A DNA stretch of 64,000 bases, from the NCBI GenBank assembly GCA_003142185.1, contig PLOR01000021.1, forward strand, positions 62,001 through 126,000, read 5' to 3'. Source of the DNA: Bryobacterales bacterium. GTDB lineage: Bacteria > Acidobacteriota > Terriglobia > Bryobacterales > Bryobacteraceae. The notes under the pieces are model-generated. The model had not been told where the DNA came from. It ran no database searches and worked only from the letters and a program-made list of their open reading frames with translations. Below are positions 55,181 through 63,995 of the stretch, piece by piece (positions within the stretch are counted from its first letter, which is position 1; each line of letters starts with the position of its first letter). The position numbers and the translations under genes are program-made.

Positions 55181-56748
55181 TTGAGGATCTCCTCCAGAAA
55201 CGCGGTGGCTTCAGGCGACTTCAATTCCACCAGGAGCTGGACGATGTGCCGCTTCATTTCGGGATCGGTCTCCTTGCGGCCCAGTTCGACCAAAGCCTTT
55301 ACATTCTTCTGGGCGAACAGGGAGGAAACGATGGTGCGCTTGACGTCCTTGTCCTGTTCGGTCGAGTAAAGCGCCGCCAGCGCGTCGCTGGTGTTGGGCG
55401 CTTTGATCCCTGCCAGGCTCTGGACGGCGCTGCGGCGGAGTCCGGAGTCCTTTTCGGTGCGCGCCACTTCCAGCAGTTTTTCGCTGTTGCCGGCGCCGGC
55501 CAGCGCCCAGAGGATCTGCTTTTTGACGTCGGGCGATGTCTCGGCCTGGTAGAGTTGCCAGATTTCGGGCTGAGCCGCGGTGGCCCCAAGCATGTGGATG
55601 GCCTGAATTCGCAGCTCGGGGTTCTTTTCGTTTCTGGCGATCTGCATCAGGCGGTCTTTATCCTGGCTGGCAACGAAGGCGGTCAGCACCGCCCGTTTCA
55701 CCGCGGTGTCGGCGCTCGAATTGTAGATCTCGAACAGCACCTGCCCGTTGCTCGTCTGCTTGCGGTTCATCACGCTCATGTAGTCGATGGCTTGCAACTG
55801 GAGATCGGGGTTGGCGTTGCCACGCGCGATGCGCTCCAGAAGCTGCTGCGCGCGCGGCGAGCCGTTCTCCGCGAGCACGAACAAAGTCCGCTTCTTGAGC
55901 CGGGGCGCCTGCGCGCTTTTGAGCAGGTTCTCGAGGATGGGGAAAGCGCGGTCGGGATCGGACTGCATCAAGCCGTTGAGCGCCAGTAATTTGATTTCGT
56001 CGTCGCTCTCCGTCTCGGGCGCCGCCGGCTTACCCGAGGCTTGGCGCACCTCCACTTCGAGCGCCTTGGCGTCATCCAGCCAGCGGCTGTTGGGGAAGGC
56101 CTTGCGCAACTCGGCGATGGTGGCGAGCGCTTCATCGCGGCGCGCCAGGCGGTCGAGCGAATAGGCCTTCCAATAGAGCGCGCCATCGGCCTCGGCGCCA
56201 CCGCGTGTGGCCACTTCGGAAAAGCGGTCGAGCGCCTGGTCCCAGCGGTGTTCGTCGAGCGCGCGCTTGCCGCTGCTATAAAGAGAGTCGTCGCTGCCGC
56301 CCCGCCGCCCGTACAACTTGCTGTCCTGCGAATAGGCTTGCGCCAGCGCCATGGGCGCCGTCAAATCCTTCTTGAAGTCAAATTTGAAATCCAGGTCCAT
56401 GCCGGCGACCCTTTCCTCGGCTTCCTGGGCCTTTTCCATAGCCCGTTCGATCTGGTCGTTCATCGCCATCTGCTGTTCCGGCGGGAACTCAAACTCGAAT
56501 GGCTCAATATTCACGTCTATGTCGCCGAAGGGCTTGGGGGCGATCATCGGCTCCGGCGGTTCGGGTGGTTCCGGCGGCAGTGGAGCAACCACGGGCGCCA
56601 TCGGCATTGGCACCGGTGATACTGGTGCCACCCGCGGCGGCGGCGGGGGTGCTGGTGAGGGTGCGGGCTGGGCGTACCCATGCGACAGCGTCAGCGCGCC
56701 GGCGGCCAACAGCATACCCAGGGCGGTCAACTTCGAAAACAACTTCAT
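55177..56748 (-). CDS. Large exported HEAT/TPR-repeat protein with proline-rich N-terminus
   Basis: 523 residues from the ATG at 56748, chosen because AGGTGAG lies upstream; an ATG at 56766 overlapping the anti-sigma stop is possible. Signal peptide (MKLFSKLTALGMLLAAGALT), a Pro-rich stretch (PPEPPEPPEPM), a charged segment with coiled-coil look (NDQIERAMEKAQEAEERVAG), a TPR-like unit (RALDEHRWDQALDRFSEVAT) and at least eight HEAT-type units (AVLTAFVASQDKDRLMQIAR, LRIQAIHMLGATAAQPEI…). Encoded between the anti-sigma factor and a second HEAT protein. Confidence 0.82.
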   Translation of the reverse strand: MKLFSKLTALGMLLAAGALTLSHGYAQPAPSPAPPPPPRVAPVSPVPMPMAPVVAPLPPEPPEPPEPMIAPKPFGDIDVNIEPFEFEFPPEQQMAMNDQIERAMEKAQEAEERVAGMDLDFKFDFKKDLTAPMALAQAYSQDSKLYGRRGGSDDSLYSSGKRALDEHRWDQALDRFSEVATRGGAEADGALYWKAYSLDRLARRDEALATIAELRKAFPNSRWLDDAKALEVEVRQASGKPAAPETESDDEIKLLALNGLMQSDPDRAFPILENLLKSAQAPRLKKRTLFVLAENGSPRAQQLLERIARGNANPDLQLQAIDYMSVMNRKQTSNGQVLFEIYNSSADTAVKRAVLTAFVASQDKDRLMQIARNEKNPELRIQAIHMLGATAAQPEIWQLYQAETSPDVKKQILWALAGAGNSEKLLEVARTEKDSGLRRSAVQSLAGIKAPNTSDALAALYSTEQDKDVKRTIVSSLFAQKNVKALVELGRKETDPEMKRHIVQLLVELKSPEATAFLEEILK

Positions 56749-56762
56749 ATGCGTCTCACCTT

Positions 56763-57506
56763 TCATGATTTTCTTTCGGCACCGGAAGCTCGGGCGGCTG
56801 CCGCTTGTTCGGCCCGCACGTTGGCTCCCAGCACTCGAATCTTGAACAGAATTCCCTCGCTATCCAGCCTGTCGCGCAGCCTCTCCAGCTCGGCCGGCGT
56901 TAGCCGGGCGGGTGAGTGCGTGATATCAAGCATCACCCGATCCAGGTCATCCAGCAGGCCGGCCACCGCCGCGTCTCCGGTGCGCAGTGCGGTCTGGCGG
57001 TACAGGCGGCTTTCCGCCACCAAGTCCGCGGCGCGCTCCTGTTCGAAGGAAATATCCAGTGGCCGGTGCGGATTGGCGTTGGCCACCTCAGCCAGCACCA
57101 TCTGGGAACGCTCCAGGTAATCGCCCACTGCCAGGCGCAGCAACCGTTCCCCGGCTTGCGGATCGGCCACAGCGACGGTTCGCACGGGCTGCTGCTTAGG
57201 GTAGAACTGCCCGGCCAGCAACGCGGCCAGCAGCACACCGGCCGCGGCTGCCCAGCGCCATACCGGCGCCGCCACGAAGGCGCGCCGCGCCGGCAGGCGT
57301 GGCGCGATGCGCTCCCAAATGCGCGAGCCGAAATCTTCCGCCGGCTGCGGCGCGGAAAAACCGTCGGCAGCATCGAGCACGCGTTCGAGCGAAGCGTATG
57401 CCTCGCGGCACACGCCGCACGATTCCAGATGGGCGGCCGCACCGGGCACGCCGTTCTCTTCGCCGTAATAGTGAAGGACGAGCCGCTCTTCGTTCAGATG
57501 GTTCAT
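56763..57506 (-). CDS. Anti-sigma factor with zinc-finger (zf-HC2-like)
   Basis: 247 residues. N-terminal HxxxCxxC zinc motif, H26-x3-C30-x2-C33 (HLESCGVC), typical of anti-ECF factors; one membrane helix at about 84-102 (WRWAAAAGVLLAALLAG); periplasmic helical region with a long charged tail (ELERLRDRLDSEGILFK). It should hold the adjacent sigma factor at the membrane. Start overlaps the sigma stop by 4 bp, and its stop abuts the HEAT gene. Confidence 0.92.
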   Translation of the reverse strand: MNHLNEERLVLHYYGEENGVPGAAAHLESCGVCREAYASLERVLDAADGFSAPQPAEDFGSRIWERIAPRLPARRAFVAAPVWRWAAAAGVLLAALLAGQFYPKQQPVRTVAVADPQAGERLLRLAVGDYLERSQMVLAEVANANPHRPLDISFEQERAADLVAESRLYRQTALRTGDAAVAGLLDDLDRVMLDITHSPARLTPAELERLRDRLDSEGILFKIRVLGANVRAEQAAAARASGAERKS

Positions 57507-58072
57507 CGGACCGGACTCACAATCGGTTCCAGCGCCCGGCGGAGTTTCTGCACCGCGCGAAAGACGCTATGTTTGGCGGCGCCAGGTTGGCACTCCAGCA
57601 CCTCGCCGATCTCTTCCAGACGCAGGCCTTCAAAGTGGCGGAGCACGAAAGCAACGCGTTCCGTCTCGCTCAATTCGTTCATCGCCGCCGCCAGCCTCTC
57701 GCGGACCTCACCGCTCAGTGCGATGCGCTCCGGCGAAGGAGCGAGCGACGGCAGCTCCGGTACGCTCTCGTCCGGCCCTTCCGCCACGACCGGCGCCTGG
57801 TTGCGCCGCTTGCGTAAGCGCACCAGATCCAGCGAGCAATTGGCCGCAATGCGATACATCCAGGTGCCAAAACTGGCCCGCTCATCGAACTTGTCAAGTT
57901 GGCGGTAGGCTCGGAGGAAACTCTCCTGCACCACGTCTTCGGCGTCCTCTGCGTTTCCCGTCATACGAAATGCCAGCCGGAACAGAACGCGACTATGGCG
58001 CTCCACGAGCGCTCGGAAAGCGTCCGTGTCACCCGACCGTGCCTTGGCTACGAACGCTCGGTCGTTCTCCAT
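57503..58072 (-). CDS. ECF RNA polymerase sigma factor (RpoE-like)
   Basis: 189 residues from the ATG at 58072 (MENDRAFVAKARSGDTDAFR). Region 2: LVERHSRVLFRLAFRMTGNA, EDAEDVVQESFLRAYRQLDK, SFGTWMYRIAANCSLDLVRL. Region 4: LSETERVAFVLRHFEGLRLE and EIGEVLECQPGAAKHSVFRA. It directs transcription of an envelope or stress regulon, probably including this operon. Frames upstream to 58159 add poor sequence. First gene of sigma/anti-sigma/HEAT/HEAT. Confidence 0.94.
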   Translation of the reverse strand: MENDRAFVAKARSGDTDAFRALVERHSRVLFRLAFRMTGNAEDAEDVVQESFLRAYRQLDKFDERASFGTWMYRIAANCSLDLVRLRKRRNQAPVVAEGPDESVPELPSLAPSPERIALSGEVRERLAAAMNELSETERVAFVLRHFEGLRLEEIGEVLECQPGAAKHSVFRAVQKLRRALEPIVSPVR

Positions 58073-58581
58073 CCGGCTGTTGGTTAGACTACCGGTTTCG
58101 CCAGCGGTTAGCAAAAACCGGCGGCGGTCCGAACGCGGCGTCGCCCGGGCGCCCGACACAGAAATGGCGAAACTCTCCTTTCCTAGCGAGTTCGCATGAA
58201 TTGGAACGTAGGAATACGCAAGGCTTTGGTCTCTGGAGGCTTTGTATCAGGGCACGGCTTGAGCCGTGCCGAAGGCTCGGGAGAAAGGTTTGGGCTTCAG
58301 CTCCAGCGGACTCAGGAAAGCCCCAGTGCCTAAAGCCTTTGGCTACCGATACGTTGCGGCACGACTCAAGCCGTGCCCTGATACGAAGGCCGCCGCCGGG
58401 TTTTCACTTCCATGTCGCACACCTGCATCGCCCCGGCGCGTCCCAGACGGGCTTGCATTTGGGATACACTGACGCAAGAGGCAGAGGCGCGGCTTTCGCC
58501 GTGCCGGCATGCCCATCGGCCTTCGGCGACGGCGGACAAGATGTCCGCCACACCGGTTGCCAGACTTAAGGAAAACTACGA
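58073..58581. other. Divergent gap holding the second MITE-like element
   Basis: About 510 bp between the sigma operon and the NYN-LOTUS gene. It must contain the sigma operon promoter. The MITE-like element fills 58243-58385. Short frames through it encode a KGLGFS…AKAFGYR-type string that is only the repeat translated. Confidence 0.55.
58243..58385. repeat. MITE-like 143-bp element, copy 2 (inverted)
   Basis: Ends are about 28-bp inverted repeats with one mismatch (TGTATCAGGGCACGGCTTGA at the left, TCAAGCCGTGCCCTGATAC at the right). Each end also folds on itself. The interior is homologous to the reverse complement of 37355-37499. No coding capacity is evident. Confidence 0.8.
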
Positions 58582-59940
58582 ATGGAACAAAAACTAAAGA
58601 TCGCCGTGTTTATCGATTTCGATAACATCGAGATCGGCGTCAAGTCCACACTGCACCGCGAGTTCGACGTGGAGGCGGTGTTGGACGCGCTCAAGGAACG
58701 CGGCGAAATCGTCACCAAGTTTGCGTACGCAAACTGGGGCAGACAGGAAGCGGCCACGCGGCCACTCTCCGAACACGCCGTGCAAATGGTGCAGCGCGAT
58801 CCTTCGCCGCGCGGCGACAAGAACGGCGCCGATATCAACCTGGCGCTCGACGCGCTGGAAATGGCCTTCACGCACGACCACATCAACGCTTTCGCCATCG
58901 TCAGCGGCGACAGCGATTTCATCGCCCTGGTGAACAAGCTCAAACAATACGACAAGCGCATCTTCGTCGTCGGCGGACGCGCCTTCACCAGCACAATTTT
59001 GCAAAAGAACTGCCACGAATTCATCGCCTACGAAGCCATCATCGACGATGCCCCGCGCTCGCGCTCGCACGATCGGCCACCGGCCGAGAGGCAGCAGCAC
59101 CAGCCACAGCAACAGCAGCCACAGCAACAGCAACCACAGCAGCAGCAACCACAGCAGCAGCCGCAGGGGCCGCCGCAGCAGCGCTCGCAGCACAAGCGCG
59201 TGGCGCTCGATCTCACGCAGTCCATGCCGCTGGTGGAACGCGCCTTGGGCGTGCTCGAGCGGCGCGAAGTGCGGCCGCAGCTCGGCCTGCTCAAGTCCAC
59301 TATGCTGCAGCTCGATTCCACGTTCAATGAGAAGGCCTACGGCGCCAGCTCCTTCACCGATTTCGTGGAAAAACTCCAGAAGGCCGATTTCGTCGATGTG
59401 TCGGGCGGCGAGGGCCGCTACATGATTCGCCTCAAAGGCAGCGTCGCGGCCGATAAGCCCGGCGCCAAGCCGGAGCAGGCCATCCCGCTGCTGCGCGACG
59501 TGCTGGAAACGCACCGCCTGGCGGTGGACAGCGGCGCCCTGGCCGACGATCTGGCCGAGTGGGTCAAGGCCGACCACCCCGCCTTCGATTGGCGCCAATA
59601 CGGGTTCCAGGAATTCAGCGAGCTGCTCAACTATGCGCAGGACAAGAGCCTGGTGCGCATTCAAGCCGATGAAGAGCGCGGCCTGATCGTATTCCTCGGC
59701 GCCGAGTTCCATCCGCCCGCCGCACCGCCTGAGCCCGAACCTACTCCGCAGCAGATCGAGGAAGAAGAAGACGAACCGCAGCCCCTGGTGCCCGGCCAAC
59801 CTACCGCCACCGGCGAGATCCCCATACCCGAGCCGCCGCCCAAGGTGATGCGCCGCCCGCGCGCCCCACGCAAGACCGGGGGCGATGGTACGCAGAAGAA
59901 GCGCGTTTCGCGCCCCCGCAAAAAGCCCCCGGTGGGGTAG
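58582..59940 (+). CDS. NYN-domain ribonuclease-like protein with two LOTUS/OST-HTH domains
   Basis: 452 residues. Residues 1-155 form a NYN (PIN-like, LabA/DUF88) domain with acidic residues D12 and D14 (VFIDFDNIEIG), D84 (DKNGADINLALD) and D110/D112 (IVSGDSDFIALV). A Gln/Pro-rich linker (about 171-200) leads to two OST-HTH/LOTUS modules, about 211-290 (MPLVERALGVLERREVRPQL) and 300-375 (AIPLLRDVLETHRLAVDSGA). The tail is acidic, then strongly basic (KKRVSRPRKKPPVG), suiting nucleic-acid binding. Likely an RNA-processing or RNA-binding factor; substrate unknown. Confidence 0.9.
   Translation: MEQKLKIAVFIDFDNIEIGVKSTLHREFDVEAVLDALKERGEIVTKFAYANWGRQEAATRPLSEHAVQMVQRDPSPRGDKNGADINLALDALEMAFTHDHINAFAIVSGDSDFIALVNKLKQYDKRIFVVGGRAFTSTILQKNCHEFIAYEAIIDDAPRSRSHDRPPAERQQHQPQQQQPQQQQPQQQQPQQQPQGPPQQRSQHKRVALDLTQSMPLVERALGVLERREVRPQLGLLKSTMLQLDSTFNEKAYGASSFTDFVEKLQKADFVDVSGGEGRYMIRLKGSVAADKPGAKPEQAIPLLRDVLETHRLAVDSGALADDLAEWVKADHPAFDWRQYGFQEFSELLNYAQDKSLVRIQADEERGLIVFLGAEFHPPAAPPEPEPTPQQIEEEEDEPQPLVPGQPTATGEIPIPEPPPKVMRRPRAPRKTGGDGTQKKRVSRPRKKPPVG
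59092..59181 (+). repeat. In-frame CAG/CAA-rich tandem tract (Gln/Pro linker)
   Basis: About six imperfect 15-bp units (CCACAGCAACAGCAG-like) encode PQQQQ repeats within the NYN-LOTUS gene. CAA and CAG codons are mixed. It is likely to vary in length between strains. Confidence 0.8.
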
Positions 59941-60007
59941 GCTATTATTCCGGTCGAGTCAGAAGCAGGACGAAGATCGGTCTTTGTCGTCTCCAGACGT
60001 AGCCGGA

Positions 60008-61258
60008 TCAGGCGACGGCGGCGAGGGCCTGCTCGAAATCGGCGAGCAGGTCGCGCCAGTCTTCGATGCCGGCGGAGAGTCGCACCAGGCCATCCGTAAC
60101 GCCGGATTCCGCGAGCTCCTGCTGGCTCATGCCGGAATGAGTGGTGGATTTGGGATGGCAGGTGAGCGTTTCGACGCCGCCCAGCGACACGGCGCTTCGG
60201 GCGATGTGCAGGTGGCGCAGGAACTCGAACGCGGCGGGTTTGCCGCCAGCAAATTCGATCGAAAAAATGCCGCCGGGATAGTCGCACTGTTTGGCGTAAA
60301 TGCGTTTCTGTTCAGGGTCGGTGAACAGCGTCGGATACAGGACGCGGGTGAGTTTGGGATGGCCGTTGAGAGCCTCGGCCAGGCGTTGCGCGTTCTTGCT
60401 CTGGCGGTTCATGCGGAGAGCCACGGTGGGCAGGCGGCCAACCAACATCCAGCACTCGTCGGGCTGCAGGATGTTGCCGAACATGCTGCGCCGGCTGCGG
60501 AGTTTCTGGATCATCTCCGGGCTCTTGGTGAGGGCCACTCCGCCTAGCATGTCGCTGAAGCCGGAAAGATATTTGGTGGCGGAATAGAGCACGATATCGG
60601 CGCCCCACAGCATGGGGTGCTGAAAAGTGGGTCCGAGGAAGGTGTTGTCGACCATCACGACGGGGTGGTCGGGATGAGCGGCCGCGGCGGCGGAAGCGCG
60701 CTCCAGATCGGTCATGGTCATGGTGGGATTGGCCGGCGTTTCCAGGTAAACGATGCAACAATTGCGCGCGGCGCGGATGGCGGCGTCAATGCCTTCGGTA
60801 TCGCCCGCGCGTACGGGAATGCCGCGCACGCCGAATGGTTCGAGGAAGGTGTGGATGAGGCCGGTGGTGCCGCCGTAGAGCGGCGTGGTGTAAACGATGG
60901 TGGCGTCGGGGCGGGCGTAGGCGAAGAACGCGGTCATAATGGCCGCCATGCCCGAGTTGAAGACCGCCGCGTGGCGAGCGCCGGCTTCGAGCGGCACAAT
61001 CTGGTCCTCCAGAATCTCGGCGTTGGGGTGGGAGAAACGGGAGTAGGTGAGGTCGGCGCGCTCGCCATCCGCCGGCTTGATCTTGCCGGTGGTGATGGCG
61101 AAGGCGCGCTCGGCGGCCTCCGGGCTTGCGAAAACGTAGGTGGAACTGCGAAACACCGCGGGCCGCGCCGATCCTAATGACAGGTGGGGGTCGAAGCCCC
61201 TGGTTAACACCGCGGTGCGTGGGCGCACGTGGCCCGGTTCTTGATCTTGATCCGCCAT
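60008..61258 (-). CDS. Cys/Met-metabolism PLP enzyme (cystathionine gamma-synthase/methionine gamma-lyase type)
   Basis: 416 residues. Fold-type I PLP enzyme: YSRFSHPNAEILEDQIVPLE, AVFNSGMAAIMTAFFAY, PLYGGTTGLIHTFLEPFGV, YLETPANPTM, MVDNTFLGPTFQHPMLWGAD and PLP lysine K229 in YSATKYLSGFSDMLGG. The C-terminal SLGGVETLTCHPKSTTHSGM is typical. Sequence alone does not separate synthase from lyase activity. It is divergent from the GT2 gene 61361-62359. No SAM riboswitch is seen in the 100-bp leader. Confidence 0.92.
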   Translation of the reverse strand: MADQDQEPGHVRPRTAVLTRGFDPHLSLGSARPAVFRSSTYVFASPEAAERAFAITTGKIKPADGERADLTYSRFSHPNAEILEDQIVPLEAGARHAAVFNSGMAAIMTAFFAYARPDATIVYTTPLYGGTTGLIHTFLEPFGVRGIPVRAGDTEGIDAAIRAARNCCIVYLETPANPTMTMTDLERASAAAAAHPDHPVVMVDNTFLGPTFQHPMLWGADIVLYSATKYLSGFSDMLGGVALTKSPEMIQKLRSRRSMFGNILQPDECWMLVGRLPTVALRMNRQSKNAQRLAEALNGHPKLTRVLYPTLFTDPEQKRIYAKQCDYPGGIFSIEFAGGKPAAFEFLRHLHIARSAVSLGGVETLTCHPKSTTHSGMSQQELAESGVTDGLVRLSAGIEDWRDLLADFEQALAAVA

Positions 61259-61360
61259 AAATACTCCTGAAGCCGAGTGTAGCGGCTCTCACGGGCAGGT
61301 GGGCTTTGCCGGGCGGCTGTCATCGAATCGGCTTCGCGCGGCGCCTGCTAGCATAGTCGC

Positions 61361-62359
61361 TTGATCTCCGTCGTGGTGGTGAACTGGAACCGTAAGGAGC
61401 TGCTGCGCGCCTGTCTGGGCTCGATCGAGCGGCAGGGCGAGGTGGCATTTGAGGTCATCGTGGTGGACAACGGCTCGGCGGACGGTTCGGCCGAGATGGC
61501 GGAGGCGGAGTTCGGCGTTCGGGTGATCCGCAACCGCGAAAACCGGGGCTTCTGCGCCGCCAACAATCAGGGCATCGCAGCCGCGCAGGGCGACTTCGTG
61601 GCGCTGATCAATAACGATGCCGAAGCCGCCCAGGGGTGGCTGGCCGCGCTCCAGCGGGCCTGCTCCGGCGCGCCGGATATTGGCATGGCCGCCAGCAAGG
61701 TGCTGGTTTGGGAAGATCCCAGCCGCATCGACAAATCCGGCCACCTGATGTTCCCCGACGGCCAGAATCGCGGACGCGGCAGCGGCGCGGCCGATCGCGG
61801 CCAGTACGACCGCGAAGAGGAAGTGCTCTGGCCGGATGGATGCGCGGCGCTATACCGCAAAGCCATGCTGGACGAGATTGGCGGCTTCGACGAGGACTTC
61901 TTCGCTTATGGCGACGATGCCGAGCTCGGCTTGCGCGCGCGCATCGCCGGCTGGAGATGCGTCTACACGCCGCAGGCGGTGGTGCGCCACCACCGCGGCT
62001 CCACGTTGGGCAAGGACTCGGTGCGGCGCCTCGAGCTGATCGAAAGAAACCGCCTGCTGCTGGCCGTGAAGCTTTTCCCGTGGAGTCTGCTGCTGCTCAA
62101 TCCGCTTTTCTTCGCGGCGCGTCTCGCCGCCGGCGCGCTAGCTGCGTGCCGCGGCGCGGGCGACACCGCTTACTTCCCCGGACTGGCCGGGAAATGGCGG
62201 CTGGTGCGGGGACTGGTGGCCGGCCAACTCCAAGCTTTACGCCTGGCGCCGCGCATGCTCCGCAAACGCGCTGGCATTCGCCGCATTCGCCGTCTCACCC
62301 CTGGTCAGGTGCGGCGTCTGATCTGGAGCCACCGGCTGCGACTGAGGGACGTGGCATGA
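61361..62359 (+). CDS. GT2 glycosyltransferase (rhamnosyltransferase-like)
   Basis: 332 residues from a TTG start. MISVVVVNWNRKELLRACLG, VIVVDNGSADGSAEMAEAEF, the metal motif FVALINNDAEAAQGWL, WPDGCAALYRKAMLDEIGGF and DDAELGLRARIAGWRCVYTP match the WbbL/rhamnosyltransferase branch of GT2. The C-terminus has one or two hydrophobic helices and a basic tail. Its stop overlaps the following methyltransferase start (ATGA), the first of two such overlaps in a three-gene operon. Confidence 0.9.
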   Translation: MISVVVVNWNRKELLRACLGSIERQGEVAFEVIVVDNGSADGSAEMAEAEFGVRVIRNRENRGFCAANNQGIAAAQGDFVALINNDAEAAQGWLAALQRACSGAPDIGMAASKVLVWEDPSRIDKSGHLMFPDGQNRGRGSGAADRGQYDREEEVLWPDGCAALYRKAMLDEIGGFDEDFFAYGDDAELGLRARIAGWRCVYTPQAVVRHHRGSTLGKDSVRRLELIERNRLLLAVKLFPWSLLLLNPLFFAARLAAGALAACRGAGDTAYFPGLAGKWRLVRGLVAGQLQALRLAPRMLRKRAGIRRIRRLTPGQVRRLIWSHRLRLRDVA

Positions 62360-63300
62360 GCGCCTGCCTGCTGTGCGGCTCCGAAAGCGCCGCCGCGTTG
62401 TTCCCCGCCACCGACCGCCTGCATCGAACCACTGCGCGCAGCTTCACCATCCTCCGCTGCGGCCAGTGCGGGTTGATGCGTCTGGACCCGCAGCCGACGC
62501 CCGCCGAATCGCGCCAATATCATCCTGAAAACTACTGGTTCGCGCCCGACCAAACCAGCGCCGGCCGTCTGGAAGAAGCTTACCGCCGCCTGGTGTTGCG
62601 CGATCACGCGCGTTTCGTCGAGCGCGCCCTGAGCGATTGCAGCGCGCGCGGCCCCTTGCTCGACGTGGGTTGCGGCGGCGGCCTGTTCTTGGGAATGATG
62701 CGGGAGCGCGGTTTCCGCGTGGTGGGCCTGGACAATTCCGCCGCCGCTGCCGCCATCGCCTGGAGCCGCCAGCGCGTGCCCGCGGTTTGCGGCGAGCTGG
62801 AGCACGCCCCAGTGCGCGCCGGTGGCTTTGCCGCCATCACCATGTTTCACGTGCTCGAGCACGTCCACGATCCGCGCGCCTACATCGCCGCGGCGCATCA
62901 CCTGCTGGCGCCGGGCGGGCGGTTGATTGTGCAGACGCCCAACGCCGCCTGCTGGCAGTTCCGCTTGCTCGGCCGCGCCTGGAGCGGGCTCGACGTGCCG
63001 CGCCATCTCTATGATTTCCGCTCGAGCGACCTGGAACGGCTGCTCGAATCCTGCGGCTTCACCGTTCTGCGCCGCAAATATTTCTCCTGGCGCGACAATC
63101 CGGCGAGCCTGGCCAGCAGCGTGGCGCCCGGCCTGGACCCGATGGGGCGCCGCACCCGCCGGGTGCACGAAAACTCCGCCGCGCGCATCGCCAAGGACCT
63201 GGCGTATTTCGCGCTGATAGCGGCATCCGTGCCGTTCACACTTTTGGAAGCCGCCGCTGGGGCTGGCGCGACGGTCATGATCGAGGCCCGCAAGCCATGA
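62356..63300 (+). CDS. Class I SAM methyltransferase with N-terminal zinc ribbon
   Basis: 314 residues. The N-terminus CLLCGSES…CGQCGLMRLDPQPTPAE is a zinc ribbon. Methyltransferase motif I is LLDVGCGGGLFLGMM, followed by VVGLDNSAAAAAIAWSRQ, MFHVLEHVHDPRAYIAAA and LIVQTPNAACWQF. A C-terminal hydrophobic region (LAYFALIAASVPFTLLEAAA) may anchor it to the membrane. Same architecture as the methyltransferases at 25062 and 28959. Coupled by overlapping codons to genes on both sides; probably modifies a sugar added by the upstream GT2. Confidence 0.88.
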   Translation: MSACLLCGSESAAALFPATDRLHRTTARSFTILRCGQCGLMRLDPQPTPAESRQYHPENYWFAPDQTSAGRLEEAYRRLVLRDHARFVERALSDCSARGPLLDVGCGGGLFLGMMRERGFRVVGLDNSAAAAAIAWSRQRVPAVCGELEHAPVRAGGFAAITMFHVLEHVHDPRAYIAAAHHLLAPGGRLIVQTPNAACWQFRLLGRAWSGLDVPRHLYDFRSSDLERLLESCGFTVLRRKYFSWRDNPASLASSVAPGLDPMGRRTRRVHENSAARIAKDLAYFALIAASVPFTLLEAAAGAGATVMIEARKP

Positions 63301-63995
63301 GATACCAGGACATCGCTTACCGGCTGCCGCGCCCGTTTCGGCGGCACGTGCTGATCGTCGAAGCCGAAATTGAAGACGCCGTGGCGGCGCTGGCGCGCAG
63401 CCTTCCCTCTGGAGTGCGCGTCCTCGACGCGGGCGCCGGAGAGAACCGCTATAAGCATCACTTCGCGCAGCAGCGGTATTGCGGCGTGGACCTGGCGGTG
63501 GGCGATGCCAACTGGGACTACAGCCGCCTCGACGCGCTCGCCGACCTGGCGGCGCTGCCTTTTCGCGAAGGCACGTTCGACGCCGTGCTGAACATCGTCA
63601 CCCTAGAGCACCTGGCCGAACCCGCGCGCGCGCTGGCCGAAATCGGACGCGTGCTGGCTCGCGGCGCGCCGCTGCTGGTGGCTGCGCCGCAGGACTGGGA
63701 AACCCATCAGGCGCCGCATGACTACTTCCGCTACACGCGCTATGGTTTGCGTTGGCTGCTGGAGCAGGCCGGTTTCGAAGTCGTCGAGATGCGCGCCCAC
63801 GGCGGCTACTTCCGGCTGCTCGCGCGGCGACTGCTCAACGGCTTACAATTCTTTACAGGCGGCATTCGCTGGCTGGGCTTCATTCCGGCAGCGATCCTGG
63901 CGGTCCCGCCTGCGCTGATCCTGCCGTTTCTGGACGGTCTCGACCGCGACCGCAATTTTACGCTCGGGCATGTGTGCCTGGCGCGCAAGCGCTAG
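63297..63995 (+). CDS. Class I SAM methyltransferase
   Basis: 232 residues, complete (TAG at 63993). Lacks the zinc ribbon. Motif I VRVLDAGAGENRYKHHF, YCGVDLAVGDANWDYSRLD, ADLAALPFREGTFDAVLNIV and TLEHLAEPARALAEIGRVL are those of the UbiE/type-11 group. Residues about 178-215 contain a hydrophobic stretch (RWLGFIPAAILAVPPALILP) that could associate with the membrane. The ATG overlaps the preceding stop. Last gene of the GT2-methyltransferase-methyltransferase operon. Confidence 0.87.
   Translation: MRYQDIAYRLPRPFRRHVLIVEAEIEDAVAALARSLPSGVRVLDAGAGENRYKHHFAQQRYCGVDLAVGDANWDYSRLDALADLAALPFREGTFDAVLNIVTLEHLAEPARALAEIGRVLARGAPLLVAAPQDWETHQAPHDYFRYTRYGLRWLLEQAGFEVVEMRAHGGYFRLLARRLLNGLQFFTGGIRWLGFIPAAILAVPPALILPFLDGLDRDRNFTLGHVCLARKR

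Noticed and set aside
58266-58472. Small protein with KGLGFS and AKAFGYR-like strings
   Set aside because: This is the MITE-like element translated; the same string appears on the opposite strand at the other copy (37355-37499).
61259-61360. SAM or other riboswitch before the Cys/Met PLP enzyme
   Set aside because: The leader is only about 100 bp and shared with a divergent gene; no recognisable aptamer core was seen.
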